64,000 bases of DNA from Rheinheimera sp. 4Y26 (lineage in GTDB: Bacteria; Pseudomonadota; Gammaproteobacteria; Enterobacterales; Alteromonadaceae). Position 1 is the stretch's first letter. Each line of letters opens with the position of its first letter. The stretch lies in the NCBI RefSeq assembly GCF_025245835.1, contig NZ_JAOBWS010000005.1, forward strand, positions 124,001 to 188,000, given 5' to 3'. Positions 1 through 8,997 of the stretch are shown piece after piece. The notes under the pieces are model-generated. The model was not told the DNA's origin and did not search any database. It saw only the letters and a list, made by a program, of their open reading frames with translations. The position numbers were made by a program, and so were the translations under genes.

Positions 1-1958
1 GCTCGGCGCTTGGTGCCCAGAGCCTTGGCTGGAATTACGCTGAACTTGCCAGATTGCAGCAGGATGAATGGTTTTTTGCGCTGTGGCAGGACAAATTTAT
101 AGAGTTTTCAAAGTTGTGGCGCTCTCAGGGGGTATTACCTCTGGTGCGGCGTTTGCTGCAGGATTTTGATCTCGTCAGCCGTTTTGCAGGCAAAAAAGAT
201 GGTGAGCGCCAGCTGACCGACTTATTACATCTGGCCGAGCTGCTGCAACAGGCCAGTCGTGGTCTGGAGGGTGAACTGGCGCTGCTGCGTTATTTTAAAG
301 ATCATCTGGCCGGTGAGCTGGCGCTGGATGCCGATGCGCTGAAGCTGCGGCTGGAAAGTGACGAAGCGCTGGTGCGGGTCGTGACAATTCATAAGTCCAA
401 AGGGCTGGAATACCCGCTGGTGTTTTTGCCTTTTATCGCAGCGGCTCGGCCGTTAGATCCGGCCAACTTGCCGTATCGCTACCACGACGATGCCGGCCAA
501 TTACAGCTTTGTTATCAAAAAGATGACACCATTTTTGCCAAAGCCGAACGCGAACGGCTGGGGGAAGATTTACGCAAACTTTATGTTGCGCTGACCAGGG
601 CGCAGCATTATTGCTGGCTGGCGCTGGCGCCACTCAAAGACAGCTCGGCTATTGCGTATTTACTCGATGACAGTGCACTGTTGCCGCCCGGCGAGCTCAC
701 CAGGCTGCTCAGCCAATGGCAACATCCGGCCGTTGCACTGAGTGCCTTTGCCGATGAGCCTGCAGATTATTTTCAAGCAGCGGCAGAGCAGCCGGCGATA
801 CCAGCCCAGCCTTATGCCACTGTCAGTAAACGCAATTATCTGCCCTGGTGGACCGCCAGTTATAGTGCGCTTGCAGCCGGTGCAGGTGCTGGCGCTGATG
901 ATCACGAACATGCTCAGCCGGGCCCGAATGCAGTACAACAGAGCGCCAGCTTATTCCCCAGGTTTGATACCAGCGCCGATGGGCCTGAGCTTGCCAAAAA
1001 TTCCGAGTTATACCGCGAGTTAAGCAAAGAGCAAGCAGACGGGGCAGCAGAAGCCGGGATCTATGCTTACGAATCTTACGGGCAGGCGCAGCAGCCTTCA
1101 GCTGCAACAATGCCGCTTATCAGCCAGCAGTTTTTACGAGGCGCTGCAGCCGGTACTTTTTTACACGATATGCTGGAATGGGCCGCGCTTGAGGGGTTTG
1201 CCACTGTGGCAGCTGCTCCTGAGCTGTTGACGGCGCAGCTGATAGTACAAAGCCAGAAGCTGCATTGGCTATGGCAGGATAAGCAAAGTTTGCGCTGGCA
1301 GCGGCGTTTACTGGTGACAGATGCGTTGGAGCAGCCGGAATTTCAATCCGCTGAAGAAGCGGTGGCTGAAGTTGCAAACTGGTTAAGCGGACTCTTGACT
1401 GCCAACTGGCGCTGCGGCAATGCCTTGTTGTCCCTTGCCAGCCTGACGCAGTATCAAAGCGAGCTGGAATTCTGGCTCAGCGCCCGTTTGGTGCAAACCA
1501 AAAACATTGATGCGCTGCTGCAGCAATATCTGTGGCCGGCTTTGGCGCGCCCTGCGTTACAGCCACAGCAACTGAACGGCATGCTCAAAGGTTTTATCGA
1601 TTTAACTTTTAGTGCTGATGGCCGTTTTCATGTGGCTGATTATAAAAGTAATTATCTGCCGGATGGCCAGTATGACGAAAGCGCGTTGATCCACATCATG
1701 CTTGATCACAGGTACGACTTACAGGCCGCTCTGTATGGTCTGGCGCTGCACCGGCTGTTAGGCAGCCGTTTGCCCGGTTATCACATAGAGCAGCATCTGG
1801 GGCAGGCTTATTATTGGTTTGTGCGGGGTGGCGGCGATGGGCAGAGCGCCAATGCCGGCATGTTATGTTGTGAATTACCGCCTGCGCTGATCCTGGCGCT
1901 GGATAAGCTGTTTAGCGGTAACACCGCAGTGGAAGGAGCCGCACATGGAGTTTGTTAA
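1..1958 (+). CDS. recB: RecB, exonuclease V beta subunit (3' part, 5' end outside window)
   Basis: The C-terminal half of RecB, the helicase-nuclease subunit of RecBCD that processes double-strand breaks and loads RecA at Chi. The frame is open from the window edge, so the gene is cut by the window and not broken. Helicase motif V (VTIHKSKGLEYPLVF, near nt 381) and motif VI (LYVALTRAQ, near nt 577) are followed by a variable Ala/Gln-rich linker (about nt 750-1110). The RecB nuclease domain comes next: GTFLH near 1153, GFIDL near 1590 and the catalytic DYKSN near 1638, then YDLQAALYGLALHR, which is typical of RecB. The stop lies inside the start of recD (14-nt overlap), the usual recB-recD arrangement, so translational coupling is likely. 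recC is not in the window and is presumably upstream. Confidence 0.96.
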   Translation, partial: SALGAQSLGWNYAELARLQQDEWFFALWQDKFIEFSKLWRSQGVLPLVRRLLQDFDLVSRFAGKKDGERQLTDLLHLAELLQQASRGLEGELALLRYFKDHLAGELALDADALKLRLESDEALVRVVTIHKSKGLEYPLVFLPFIAAARPLDPANLPYRYHDDAGQLQLCYQKDDTIFAKAERERLGEDLRKLYVALTRAQHYCWLALAPLKDSSAIAYLLDDSALLPPGELTRLLSQWQHPAVALSAFADEPADYFQAAAEQPAIPAQPYATVSKRNYLPWWTASYSALAAGAGAGADDHEHAQPGPNAVQQSASLFPRFDTSADGPELAKNSELYRELSKEQADGAAEAGIYAYESYGQAQQPSAATMPLISQQFLRGAAAGTFLHDMLEWAALEGFATVAAAPELLTAQLIVQSQKLHWLWQDKQSLRWQRRLLVTDALEQPEFQSAEEAVAEVANWLSGLLTANWRCGNALLSLASLTQYQSELEFWLSARLVQTKNIDALLQQYLWPALARPALQPQQLNGMLKGFIDLTFSADGRFHVADYKSNYLPDGQYDESALIHIMLDHRYDLQAALYGLALHRLLGSRLPGYHIEQHLGQAYYWFVRGGGDGQSANAGMLCCELPPALILALDKLFSGNTAVEGAAHGVC

Positions 1959-4143
1959 GCCGGATCACAAGGCGTCAGATGACAAGGCGCTGTGGACAGA
2001 GCTGCAACTCTGGTTACAGCTGGGGCTTATCCGCCCGCTGGATTTGTCCCTGGTACAGATGCTCAAAGCGCAAATGCTCAAAGCGCAGATGTTTAAAGTG
2101 CAAATGTCAGAGCAAAAAGCACAGACGTTAAAACAAAAAACACCGGGGCCGCTCCCTGATAATGTCTGGCGCTGGCTGGCGCTTGGCAGTGCGCAGCTGG
2201 CGCAAGGCCATCTGTGTCTGGATCTGTCGCAGGTGCTGCAACAACCCGCGCTGCTGTTAAGTCCGGCGCAGTGCCACGGCAAAGCGCTGGCGCTGTTGCA
2301 GCAGTGGCTGTTGCCGCAACAGCTGGATGAAGTGCTGACACAGTTACGCCAGGCCGTGCCTGTGGTGGCCTCTATCGGCCAAAACGAGCAACAGCAGCAG
2401 AGCAGCCCTTATGTGCTGGAAGGTAACCGGCTGTATTTACGTCGTTACTGGCAGTATGAGCAGCAGATCAAAGCTTATTTACAGCAGAGTTTTCAGCGCA
2501 CCACAGAACTTCGTCAGAGCTTGATTACCGCAGAGGTACAGCCGTTATTAAGCTGGCTCTTTCCGGGCACTGTGGCGCCAAATCCGGCGCAAGCTACAGC
2601 ACAAAACAGTCCGGACTGGCAGATGCTGGGTTGTGCTATGGCCGCCGGCAGCAGTTTTAGTGTGATCACCGGTGGCCCCGGCACAGGCAAAACCACCACA
2701 GTGGTAAAACTGCTATTGTTATTGCAACAGTTGCAGCAACAACAGGGCAAAGCTTATCTGCAGATCCGGCTGGCGGCGCCGACAGGTAAAGCAGCGGCCA
2801 GACTCAGTGTGGCCATTACCGGCGCTTTAACCAAACTCACCCCCCAACTTGGTTTAACGCCGGAGTTATTAAAAGCAGTGCCAGCCCATGCCGAAACCCT
2901 GCACCGTTTGCTTGGGGTGCAGCCGCAACAGCAGGGTTTTAAATACCATGCCGGTTTTCCCCTGCCGCTGGATGTGCTGGTGGTGGATGAAGCCTCGATG
3001 GTTGATGTAGCGATGTTTACCGCCATGCTCAGTGCTTTACCGCCAGCGGCACGGCTGATTTTACTGGGTGATAAAGACCAGCTGGCGTCGGTCGAGGCTG
3101 GCGCTATTCTGGCCGAACTGTGTCGTGATGCCAGCAAGGGGGGGTACAGTGCGCAAACGGCAAAGTGGCTGGCGGCGATGAGCGGCCAACAGTTGCCTGA
3201 GGTGGTGCAAACAAATACACCTGGTGAGCTGGAGCAACAAATTCTGATGCTCAGAACCAGCCACAGGTTTGGTGCCGACAGCGGAATAGGGCAATTAGCG
3301 GCCGCAGTCAATGCCGGCGACGCTGCCACAGCTTTACAGCTGCTACAACAAGGCGGGCGGGCAGGATCAGAAGTTGCAGAAATAAGCTGGCTGGCACAAA
3401 GCCCGGTCAGTCAAAGTTTTCAGGCGCTGGTGCTGACCGGGCAGACGGCCGCTGAATCCGGCAAAGCCGTTGACGGTGGTTTTAGCCGTTATTTAAAACT
3501 AGTGCAACAAGGGCCGGCTGCAGATTTGGCCGCTGCTGCCACAGCTTATCCGGCGCAAGCACCCGTCGCAGCTAATTACGAGCAGTGGGGCGCAGCTGTG
3601 CTTGAGGCTTTTAGCGGTTTTGCGCTGTTATGTGCGCTGCGTCAGGGCGAATATGGTGTAGAGCAGCTGAATCAGCGTATCAGTCAGTTGTTGTATCAGG
3701 CAAGGCTAATTCAGCGCACCGACGGCTGGTATCCGGGGCGGCCTGTGATGATCACGCAAAACGACTATGCCACAGGGCTGATGAATGGTGATGTCGGTAT
3801 TTGTCTGCCACGGCTGGAACATATTGATGGCCAGTTACAGCAGCGGCTACGGGTGGTATTTGCGCCGGCGCGTCATGGCGAGCCGCTGCGCTGGCTGATG
3901 CCAAGCCGGTTACCGGCACTGGAAACTGTCTATGCCATGACAGTGCATAAATCGCAGGGCTCGGAATTTCGTCATGCCGTGCTGGTGTTACCTGATAACC
4001 AAAGTGCCATTTTAAACCGGGAGCTGGTGTATACCGGCATCACCCGGGCGGTCAGTCAGTTTAGTTTAATCTGTCCGTCTGAGGCTGTGCTGTTGCAGGC
4101 TATCCAGAGTCGCACTGAACGCAGTGGGGGTTTGCGTTTATAA
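1945..4143 (+). CDS. recD: RecD, exonuclease V alpha subunit
   Basis: The 5'-3' superfamily 1 helicase subunit of RecBCD, 732 aa against about 608 in E. coli. Walker A is GGPGTGKTTT near residue 243, Walker B/motif II is VVDEASM near 348, motif III is LGDKDQLASVEAG, motif V is TVHKSQGSEF near 666 and motif VI is VYTGITRA near 695. The start ATG overlaps the end of recB and has GGAG a few bases upstream. The extra length comes from Gln-rich inserts and an N-terminal imperfect repeat of the pentapeptide QMLKA (nt 2056-2115). The N-terminal region of RecD normally contacts RecC, so the repeat sits in an interface or linker region. It is followed by a convergent LysR-type gene 46 nt away. Confidence 0.95.
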   Translation: MEFVKPDHKASDDKALWTELQLWLQLGLIRPLDLSLVQMLKAQMLKAQMFKVQMSEQKAQTLKQKTPGPLPDNVWRWLALGSAQLAQGHLCLDLSQVLQQPALLLSPAQCHGKALALLQQWLLPQQLDEVLTQLRQAVPVVASIGQNEQQQQSSPYVLEGNRLYLRRYWQYEQQIKAYLQQSFQRTTELRQSLITAEVQPLLSWLFPGTVAPNPAQATAQNSPDWQMLGCAMAAGSSFSVITGGPGTGKTTTVVKLLLLLQQLQQQQGKAYLQIRLAAPTGKAAARLSVAITGALTKLTPQLGLTPELLKAVPAHAETLHRLLGVQPQQQGFKYHAGFPLPLDVLVVDEASMVDVAMFTAMLSALPPAARLILLGDKDQLASVEAGAILAELCRDASKGGYSAQTAKWLAAMSGQQLPEVVQTNTPGELEQQILMLRTSHRFGADSGIGQLAAAVNAGDAATALQLLQQGGRAGSEVAEISWLAQSPVSQSFQALVLTGQTAAESGKAVDGGFSRYLKLVQQGPAADLAAAATAYPAQAPVAANYEQWGAAVLEAFSGFALLCALRQGEYGVEQLNQRISQLLYQARLIQRTDGWYPGRPVMITQNDYATGLMNGDVGICLPRLEHIDGQLQQRLRVVFAPARHGEPLRWLMPSRLPALETVYAMTVHKSQGSEFRHAVLVLPDNQSAILNRELVYTGITRAVSQFSLICPSEAVLLQAIQSRTERSGGLRL
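2056..2115 (+). repeat. 15-bp imperfect tandem repeat inside recD
   Basis: Four consecutive 15-nt units, in frame: QMLKA, QMLKA, QMFKV, QMSEQ. The first two differ by one base (cag/caa). Because 15 is a multiple of three, copy-number change would lengthen or shorten the protein without a frameshift. Confidence 0.85.
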
Positions 4144-4189
4144 CCAGGCCCAAAGCCAATCAAAAACAGCGCCGGATAAAAAACATGGC

Positions 4190-5251
4190 TTAGCCTGGTG
4201 TTTGTAATTCCACCAGCAGCGACGCTGCGGCCTGGGCCAGCAGCCACTGATTAAACACGGCAATTTCCTGACGGCTCAGTGAGTCCTGACGGTAATGCAG
4301 CTGATACTGGCCCCAGGGGAGCTGATAACGCCAGGGTGTCAGTGCTTTCAGTTGGCCCTGACGGATGGCGTCGCCGGCAATAAAACTGTTACTCAGCGCC
4401 AATCCACGGCCGCAGCTGACTGCTTTGGTGGCAAGTAATGCCAGGCTCACCTGCGACATTTCCACTTTGGCCGGCTCGCGCAGCTGCATTTGCTGGCGCC
4501 ATAACTGCCAGTCTTCACCTTGCTCTGAGCTATACAGCGGATAGGCAAAAACCGATGCCGGGTTGGTTAAGTCCAACAGCTGATATTGTGCTGGGGCACA
4601 AACCGGAAACCACCATTCGGTGCGGATCCGCTGGCTGACAAAACCCGCAGGCGTGGGCCAGGTGCCTATCACCACATCAAAAGCGGCCGCATCCAGGCTG
4701 CTGGCGCTCGACTCCATATGCAATAAAGTCTGAATATGTGGATGTTGCTCAGTAAAAAGTGGCAGTCTGGGCGCCAGCCATTCCACCGCAATAGAGGTTT
4801 GCGCCACAATTTTTAACACTCTGTGGTTGGTTTTACGCAAATGATGGGTGACCGACTGCAGGCGGAAAAAACAATCGCCGACCACCGAATATAAGGTGGC
4901 GCCTGCTTCAGTCAGCGCTATGGGTTTATGCTGACGCAACAACAAAGGCATACCGATAAAATCTTCCAGAGCGCGGATTTGATGGCTGACAGCACTTTGG
5001 CTGACACAAAGCTCGTCGGCGGCACGGCTGAAACTGCACAGCCTTGCCGTGGCTTCAAAAGCCTGCAGCGCTTTGAGTGGTGGCAGTTGCACAGCGCTAT
5101 GGCTAATAGCACTTTGGCTAAGAGTGCTTTGGCTAAGAACACTTTGGTTAAGCGTGCTGTGCCCCTGATCGCTTTGGCCTGAAGCGGTTTTCTCTGGCGC
5201 GGGCTTTGGCGGCTGTGTTGCGTCGGCCGGATCTAGTGTGTGATTTGCCAT
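4190..5251 (-). CDS. LysR-family transcriptional regulator (GcvA-like)
   Basis: A LysR-type regulator with an N-terminal winged helix-turn-helix (FSRAADELCVSQSAVSHQI, then RALEDFIGMPLLLR) and a C-terminal substrate-binding domain. The motif LKALQAFEATARLCSFSRAA is GcvA-like. I place the start at ATG 5251 (353 aa) because AGGG lies 5 nt upstream. An upstream in-frame ATG at 5296 would add 15 residues but has no clear Shine-Dalgarno and overlaps a palindrome. Before the HTH there is an unusual tail of about 55 residues, including a pentapeptide repeat (STLNQ/SVLSQ/STLSQ/SAISH). LysR proteins normally begin at the HTH. It is divergent from the M24 peptidase gene, which is its probable target together with its own promoter. 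The inducer is unknown. Confidence 0.88.
   Translation of the reverse strand: MANHTLDPADATQPPKPAPEKTASGQSDQGHSTLNQSVLSQSTLSQSAISHSAVQLPPLKALQAFEATARLCSFSRAADELCVSQSAVSHQIRALEDFIGMPLLLRQHKPIALTEAGATLYSVVGDCFFRLQSVTHHLRKTNHRVLKIVAQTSIAVEWLAPRLPLFTEQHPHIQTLLHMESSASSLDAAAFDVVIGTWPTPAGFVSQRIRTEWWFPVCAPAQYQLLDLTNPASVFAYPLYSSEQGEDWQLWRQQMQLREPAKVEMSQVSLALLATKAVSCGRGLALSNSFIAGDAIRQGQLKALTPWRYQLPWGQYQLHYRQDSLSRQEIAVFNQWLLAQAAASLLVELQTPG
5099..5158 (-). repeat. 15-bp imperfect tandem repeat in the LysR-type gene
   Basis: Four 15-nt units read on the minus strand encode STLNQ, SVLSQ, STLSQ and SAISH; a degenerate fifth unit (SAVQL) follows. They lie in the N-terminal tail before the DNA-binding domain. 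The unit length matches the repeats in recD and tamB and the one after the HDOD gene. Confidence 0.85.
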
Positions 5252-5278
5252 AAAAACCCTGTGGTGAGTCAGATTGAT

Positions 5279-5323
5279 ATGAATGTAATTCATCATTGTC
5301 TGAAATCATATCATTTTATTTCA
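5279..5323. promoter_or_regulatory. Candidate LysR-type operator region (two inverted repeats)
   Basis: Two perfect inverted repeats lie between the divergent LysR-type and M24 peptidase genes. ATGAAT-gta-ATTCAT is at 5279-5293. TGAAAT-N11-ATTTCA is at 5301-5323. LysR-type regulators often bind dyads of the T-N11-A type in such divergent gaps, and the second repeat has that spacing. Binding itself is inferred. Confidence 0.45.
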
Positions 5324-5428
5324 TGGTAATTGCGCGGGATACTCTCTGCATCAATCACTGGCAGTACATTGCTGAACAACAAATAGCCAAACAGGTTAAA
5401 GCCTAATAAGCAACACAAGGAGCTACAG

Positions 5429-6649
5429 ATGACATTAGGTGTAGGCGGAAAAACGGCAGCAGAGGCGCTGGCCACTTTGTCGGATATGACAGCGGGTGTG
5501 CAGCCTATCGGCATTAAAGAGCATCAGGCACGTATTCAAAAAGCCTGCAGCCTGATGCAGCAACAGGGTATTGCCGCCATTTATTTAAATGCCGGTACCA
5601 GCTTAAAGTATTTTACCGGCACCGCCTGGTACGCTAGCGAGCGGCTGGTGGGTGCGTTGCTCACCGCTACAGGTGAGCTGCATTATCTGGCGCCGGTGTT
5701 TGAGCTTGGCACCTTAAAAGACTATTGGCTGATTGAAGGGCAGTTACATGGCTGGCAGGAAGATGAAAGCCCTTATGCATTATTTATCAGTGTGTTGCGC
5801 AAGCTTGGTATTAGCGACACCGACAAAGTGGGTCTGGATGAAAACACCGCATTTTTTATTGCCGATGGCTTAAAACAACAGGCGCCAACGCAGCAGTTTA
5901 TCAATGCCAGCTGTATTACGGCTGCCTGTCGTCAGCAAAAATCAGCGGCTGAACTTGCGCTGATGCAACGCGCGATGGAGATGACACTTGCCGTACACCA
6001 GGCCACCGCCAGTATGTTGTATGAAGGCATCGACACCCGCGAGGTGGAAGCTTTTATTGCACAGGCGCATCAAAAAGTCGGCGCCAGTGGCTCTTATTTT
6101 GTCATAGTGCTGTTTGGTGTGGCCTCGAGTTTTCCGCATGGTGTGAAAGAGCCACAACAGCTGAAGAAAGGTGATGTGGTGCTGATCGATACCGGCTGTA
6201 AGCTGCATGAATATATCTCCGATATTACCCGCACCTATGTATTTGGCGAGCCCAACGAGCGTCAGCGCCATTTCTGGCAGCTGGAAAAGCAGGCACAAGC
6301 CGCCGCTTTTGCCAAAGCGCAGTTAGGTACTGCTTGTGGTGCTGTCGATGATGCGGCAAGAGCTGTATTAACAGCGGCCGGTCTTGGCCCGGATTATCAG
6401 CTGCCTGGTTTGCCACACCGCACTGGTCATGGCATTGGTTTGGATATTCACGAATGGCCTTATCTGGTACGTGGCAACAAACAGCCATTATTGCCTGGCA
6501 TGTGTTTTAGCAATGAGCCGATGATTTGTGTGCCGGGGGAGTTTGGTATTCGTCTGGAAGATCACTTCTACATGACAGAGCAGGGCCCGCGCTGGTTTAC
6601 AGAGCCTGCTTATAGCATTGACGATCCTTTTGGTTTAAATCGGGTTTAA
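5429..6649 (+). CDS. M24-family metallopeptidase (Xaa-Pro aminopeptidase/prolidase-like)
   Basis: A 406-aa creatinase-prolidase fold protein. The N-terminal creatinase-like domain (about residues 25-165) is followed by the pita-bread catalytic domain. The five dinuclear-metal ligands are all visible: D in VVLIDTGCKLH, D in YISDITRTYVFG, H in RTGHGIGLDIHE, E in CFSNEPMI and E in GIRLEDHFYMT. The family removes N-terminal residues preceding proline or splits X-Pro dipeptides. No signal peptide, so it is cytoplasmic. The start ATG follows AAGGAG by 6 nt. The gene stands alone opposite a LysR-type gene, so LysR control is likely. The exact substrate cannot be read from sequence, and related family members act on non-peptide amidines. 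Confidence 0.85.
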   Translation: MTLGVGGKTAAEALATLSDMTAGVQPIGIKEHQARIQKACSLMQQQGIAAIYLNAGTSLKYFTGTAWYASERLVGALLTATGELHYLAPVFELGTLKDYWLIEGQLHGWQEDESPYALFISVLRKLGISDTDKVGLDENTAFFIADGLKQQAPTQQFINASCITAACRQQKSAAELALMQRAMEMTLAVHQATASMLYEGIDTREVEAFIAQAHQKVGASGSYFVIVLFGVASSFPHGVKEPQQLKKGDVVLIDTGCKLHEYISDITRTYVFGEPNERQRHFWQLEKQAQAAAFAKAQLGTACGAVDDAARAVLTAAGLGPDYQLPGLPHRTGHGIGLDIHEWPYLVRGNKQPLLPGMCFSNEPMICVPGEFGIRLEDHFYMTEQGPRWFTEPAYSIDDPFGLNRV

Positions 6650-6712
6650 TGCTCTAAATCAGCTGTAAAACCTGCGCTCACAGCTCATATCAAAATAATG
6701 GCTTTGCCTTTG

Positions 6713-6746
6713 ATGCCGGTTGCTGATGCAACCGGCATTATTTTTG
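6713..6746 (+). terminator. Rho-independent terminator after the M24 peptidase gene
   Basis: An 11-bp perfect stem ATGCCGGTTGC / GCAACCGGCAT with a TGAT loop, followed by a T-rich stretch (TATTTTT). Confidence 0.8.
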
Positions 6747-6864
6747 GCTTTACTACATCTTTTCTGAAGGCGTGTTGCCAACAGCAACAGATACGACATT
6801 TCCCTTGCTTGTTGTCCAAAAGCCCCGATAATAACCGCCGTCTTGGTTTGTTGTTGGAGTGAAC

Positions 6865-7692
6865 ATGGATTGGTGGTTGTTATTTCAGGCTTTTATTCTG
6901 GGTATTGTTGAAGGTCTGACCGAGTTTTTACCTGTGTCCAGTACCGGGCATTTGATTGTGGTAGCCGATTTAATTGGTTTTCACAATGATGGCCGGGTGT
7001 TTGAAATTGCCATTCAGTTTGGGGCTATTTTGGCCATCGTCTTTGAATACCGACAGCGTTTTGTCGGTGTGGCTACCGGCATGTTTTCCGACAGCAAAGC
7101 GCAAAAGTTTATCCTGAATTTGTTGATTGCTTTTTTACCGGCCGCCATTATCGGTTTGTTGTTTATTAAAACCATCAAACTGTATTTATTTAACCCTATT
7201 ACAGTGGCGGTGATGCTGGTGCTGGGTGGTTTGATTATTCTGTGGGCCGAGCGCCGTCAGCATCAGGTTCGGGTGCTGGATGTAGACGACATCAGCTGGA
7301 AAGACGCGTTAAAAATCGGTTGTGCCCAGGTGGTGTCTATGGTGCCTGGTACTTCACGTTCTGGCGCCACTATTATTGGTGGTTTGTTTATTGGTCTGGA
7401 CCGCAAAGTTGCCGCCGAGTTTTCATTTTTCCTGGCGGTGCCAACCATGTTTGCCGCGACCTTCTACGATTTATTTAAACACCGCGATTTATTAGGGGCT
7501 GCCGATATTCCGATGTTTGCCGTGGGTTTTGTCACTGCTTTTGTGGCTGCACTGCTGGCGGTGCGCACATTAGTGAAGTTTGTGGCTAACCACAGTTATG
7601 AAATTTTTGCCTGGTATCGTATTGCCTTTGGTGGTTTTATTTTACTGAGCTGGCAATTAGGCTGGATTGATTGGGCCACTGCTGCCTTTTAA
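6865..7692 (+). CDS. uppP: Undecaprenyl-diphosphate phosphatase UppP (BacA)
   Basis: An integral membrane enzyme of 275 aa (E. coli 273 aa) that dephosphorylates undecaprenyl diphosphate to regenerate the lipid carrier for peptidoglycan and surface-glycan synthesis. Both family signatures are present: [17 protein letters not shown] near residue 13 and [14 protein letters not shown] near residue 158, which form the active site. About eight hydrophobic segments are visible. I chose ATG 6865 over GTG 6859 because GGAG ends 5 nt before the ATG. The gene is monocistronic by its flanking terminators. Its place beside a large glycan locus fits its role in recycling the carrier. Confidence 0.95.
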   Translation: MDWWLLFQAFILGIVEGLTEFLPVSSTGHLIVVADLIGFHNDGRVFEIAIQFGAILAIVFEYRQRFVGVATGMFSDSKAQKFILNLLIAFLPAAIIGLLFIKTIKLYLFNPITVAVMLVLGGLIILWAERRQHQVRVLDVDDISWKDALKIGCAQVVSMVPGTSRSGATIIGGLFIGLDRKVAAEFSFFLAVPTMFAATFYDLFKHRDLLGAADIPMFAVGFVTAFVAALLAVRTLVKFVANHSYEIFAWYRIAFGGFILLSWQLGWIDWATAAF

Positions 7693-7730
7693 TGCGCCGT
7701 GAAACCATCTTTTATATTGTGATGGTCAAT

Positions 7731-7771
7731 AACCATAAAAAACCGAAGCCAGGCTTCGGTTTTTTTATGGT
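7731..7771. terminator. Bidirectional terminator between uppP and the glycan operon
   Basis: A GC core CCGAAGCC/GGCTTCGG flanked by A-run and T-run. The near-palindrome extends to ACCAT/ATGGT, so it can serve both converging genes. Confidence 0.85.
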
Positions 7772-7830
7772 AAGGATAAATGGTACACCGGCGATGCAGC
7801 TGCAATAAGCCGGCGATACGCCTGCTGTGA

Positions 7831-8997
7831 TTAACGCAGTGTGTCGTGTAGTTTTTGCCACATCAGCTGGTTTTTGGCTTTTAATGCCGCTGATCTCTCG
7901 GCAAGAACCGGCTGAATATTATTTTTTTCGGCCAGCAGCCGGGTGATTTTTTGCGTGAGCGTCAATGCCGATAACTCTTCAATACAATAATCGGCCATAC
8001 CAAAGTCATCCATCATGGCGTGATATTTGTGACTCCAGCTGGTGGCAATACAAGGCACATTCTGGCTTAGTGCATTAATAGCGCCGTGAAAGCGGGAGCT
8101 GACACAAAGTTCGGCTTTGCCAATCAGGGCTTTCACTGCCAGAGGATCTTCAATGGTGATGATCTGGCAAGGCGTCAGTTTGGCAATTTCGGCACAAAGT
8201 GCGGCGTCTTCTTTGCCTTCATGATTGACCAGCACCACTTCCAGGCCAAGCTCGGTTAGTTGATTACCTGCTGCGGCAAAAGCCTCCACATAACGGGTGC
8301 GCTCAGCTTCAGCATTGGCGTGGTTAAATTTGGAAATCACTTTATTGTTGGGAATAAGGGCAGCAAAAGGGCCGTCAAATTCTGGCAGGGCAGTGCGGCT
8401 TTCACCTTTTAAACCCACGGTAAAATCCGGTGTTAAAATCACGTGCGAAGGCAGCTCCGCCATACAGGACTGCAAGTGGCCTAACGACACCGGGTCGCGC
8501 ACAAAAATCAGTTTGGCGTGGTTGATAATATCGCGCATCGCTGCTTTGCTTTCTGCCGACTTAAATGGGCCAAAGGCTTGTGGCATAAAGATAAAAGCTT
8601 TGCCCGCTTCGCCAAAACGTTTTACTTCACGGGCGGTATTTTGCAAAAACAATAAAGGCCACTGGTCGCCATAAGCAAAACCTGAGGCTTCTAAAATCAC
8701 ATCCACTTCGCTTTCTGTCACTATGCCGTACCGGCGCAGGGTGTTCAGCATAAAGTTGGGCAATTTGCCAAACCAGGGGGTGAAGTCCAGACCTTTACGG
8801 CGCAACGACAATTTTTGCCAGGCACCGAGCATGGCGCGCTCGCGGTAGGGTAAATTCGGGCCTGGCGATAACACCAGTTCAAAAGGCCGGCCTAATTGCT
8901 CTAAACCTTTTAAACAGCCCAGCAACATCAGATAAGCGCCTTTGTTGCGAAACTGCACCCCTTTAATTTCTACTTTTAATGTGTGTTGCTTAGACAT
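7831..8997 (-). CDS. Polysaccharide pyruvyl transferase family protein
   Basis: A 388-aa member of the PS_pyruv_trans family (WcaK/AmsJ/CsaB fold), whose members add ketal-linked pyruvate to glycan sugars using phosphoenolpyruvate. Seen: an N-terminal EIKGVQFRNKGAYLML segment typical of the family, FVRDPVSLGHL in the middle, and the C-terminal SSRFHGAINAL motif near residue 300 followed by CIATSWSHKYHAMMDDFG. No membrane segment, so cytoplasmic. Last gene of a four-gene leftward operon; its ATG overlaps the end of the nitroreductase gene by 8 nt. The acceptor sugar is unknown. Some family members have other roles, so pyruvylation of the local glycan is an inference. Confidence 0.82.
   Translation of the reverse strand: MSKQHTLKVEIKGVQFRNKGAYLMLLGCLKGLEQLGRPFELVLSPGPNLPYRERAMLGAWQKLSLRRKGLDFTPWFGKLPNFMLNTLRRYGIVTESEVDVILEASGFAYGDQWPLLFLQNTAREVKRFGEAGKAFIFMPQAFGPFKSAESKAAMRDIINHAKLIFVRDPVSLGHLQSCMAELPSHVILTPDFTVGLKGESRTALPEFDGPFAALIPNNKVISKFNHANAEAERTRYVEAFAAAGNQLTELGLEVVLVNHEGKEDAALCAEIAKLTPCQIITIEDPLAVKALIGKAELCVSSRFHGAINALSQNVPCIATSWSHKYHAMMDDFGMADYCIEELSALTLTQKITRLLAEKNNIQPVLAERSAALKAKNQLMWQKLHDTLR

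Noticed and set aside
660-1110. Open frames antisense to recB
   Set aside because: They are shadows of the recB frame, without ribosome sites or recognisable domains. The same holds for long antisense frames in recD, tamB and mksF.
6859-6864. GTG start for uppP
   Set aside because: GGAG overlaps the GTG itself and is correctly spaced only for the ATG at 6865.
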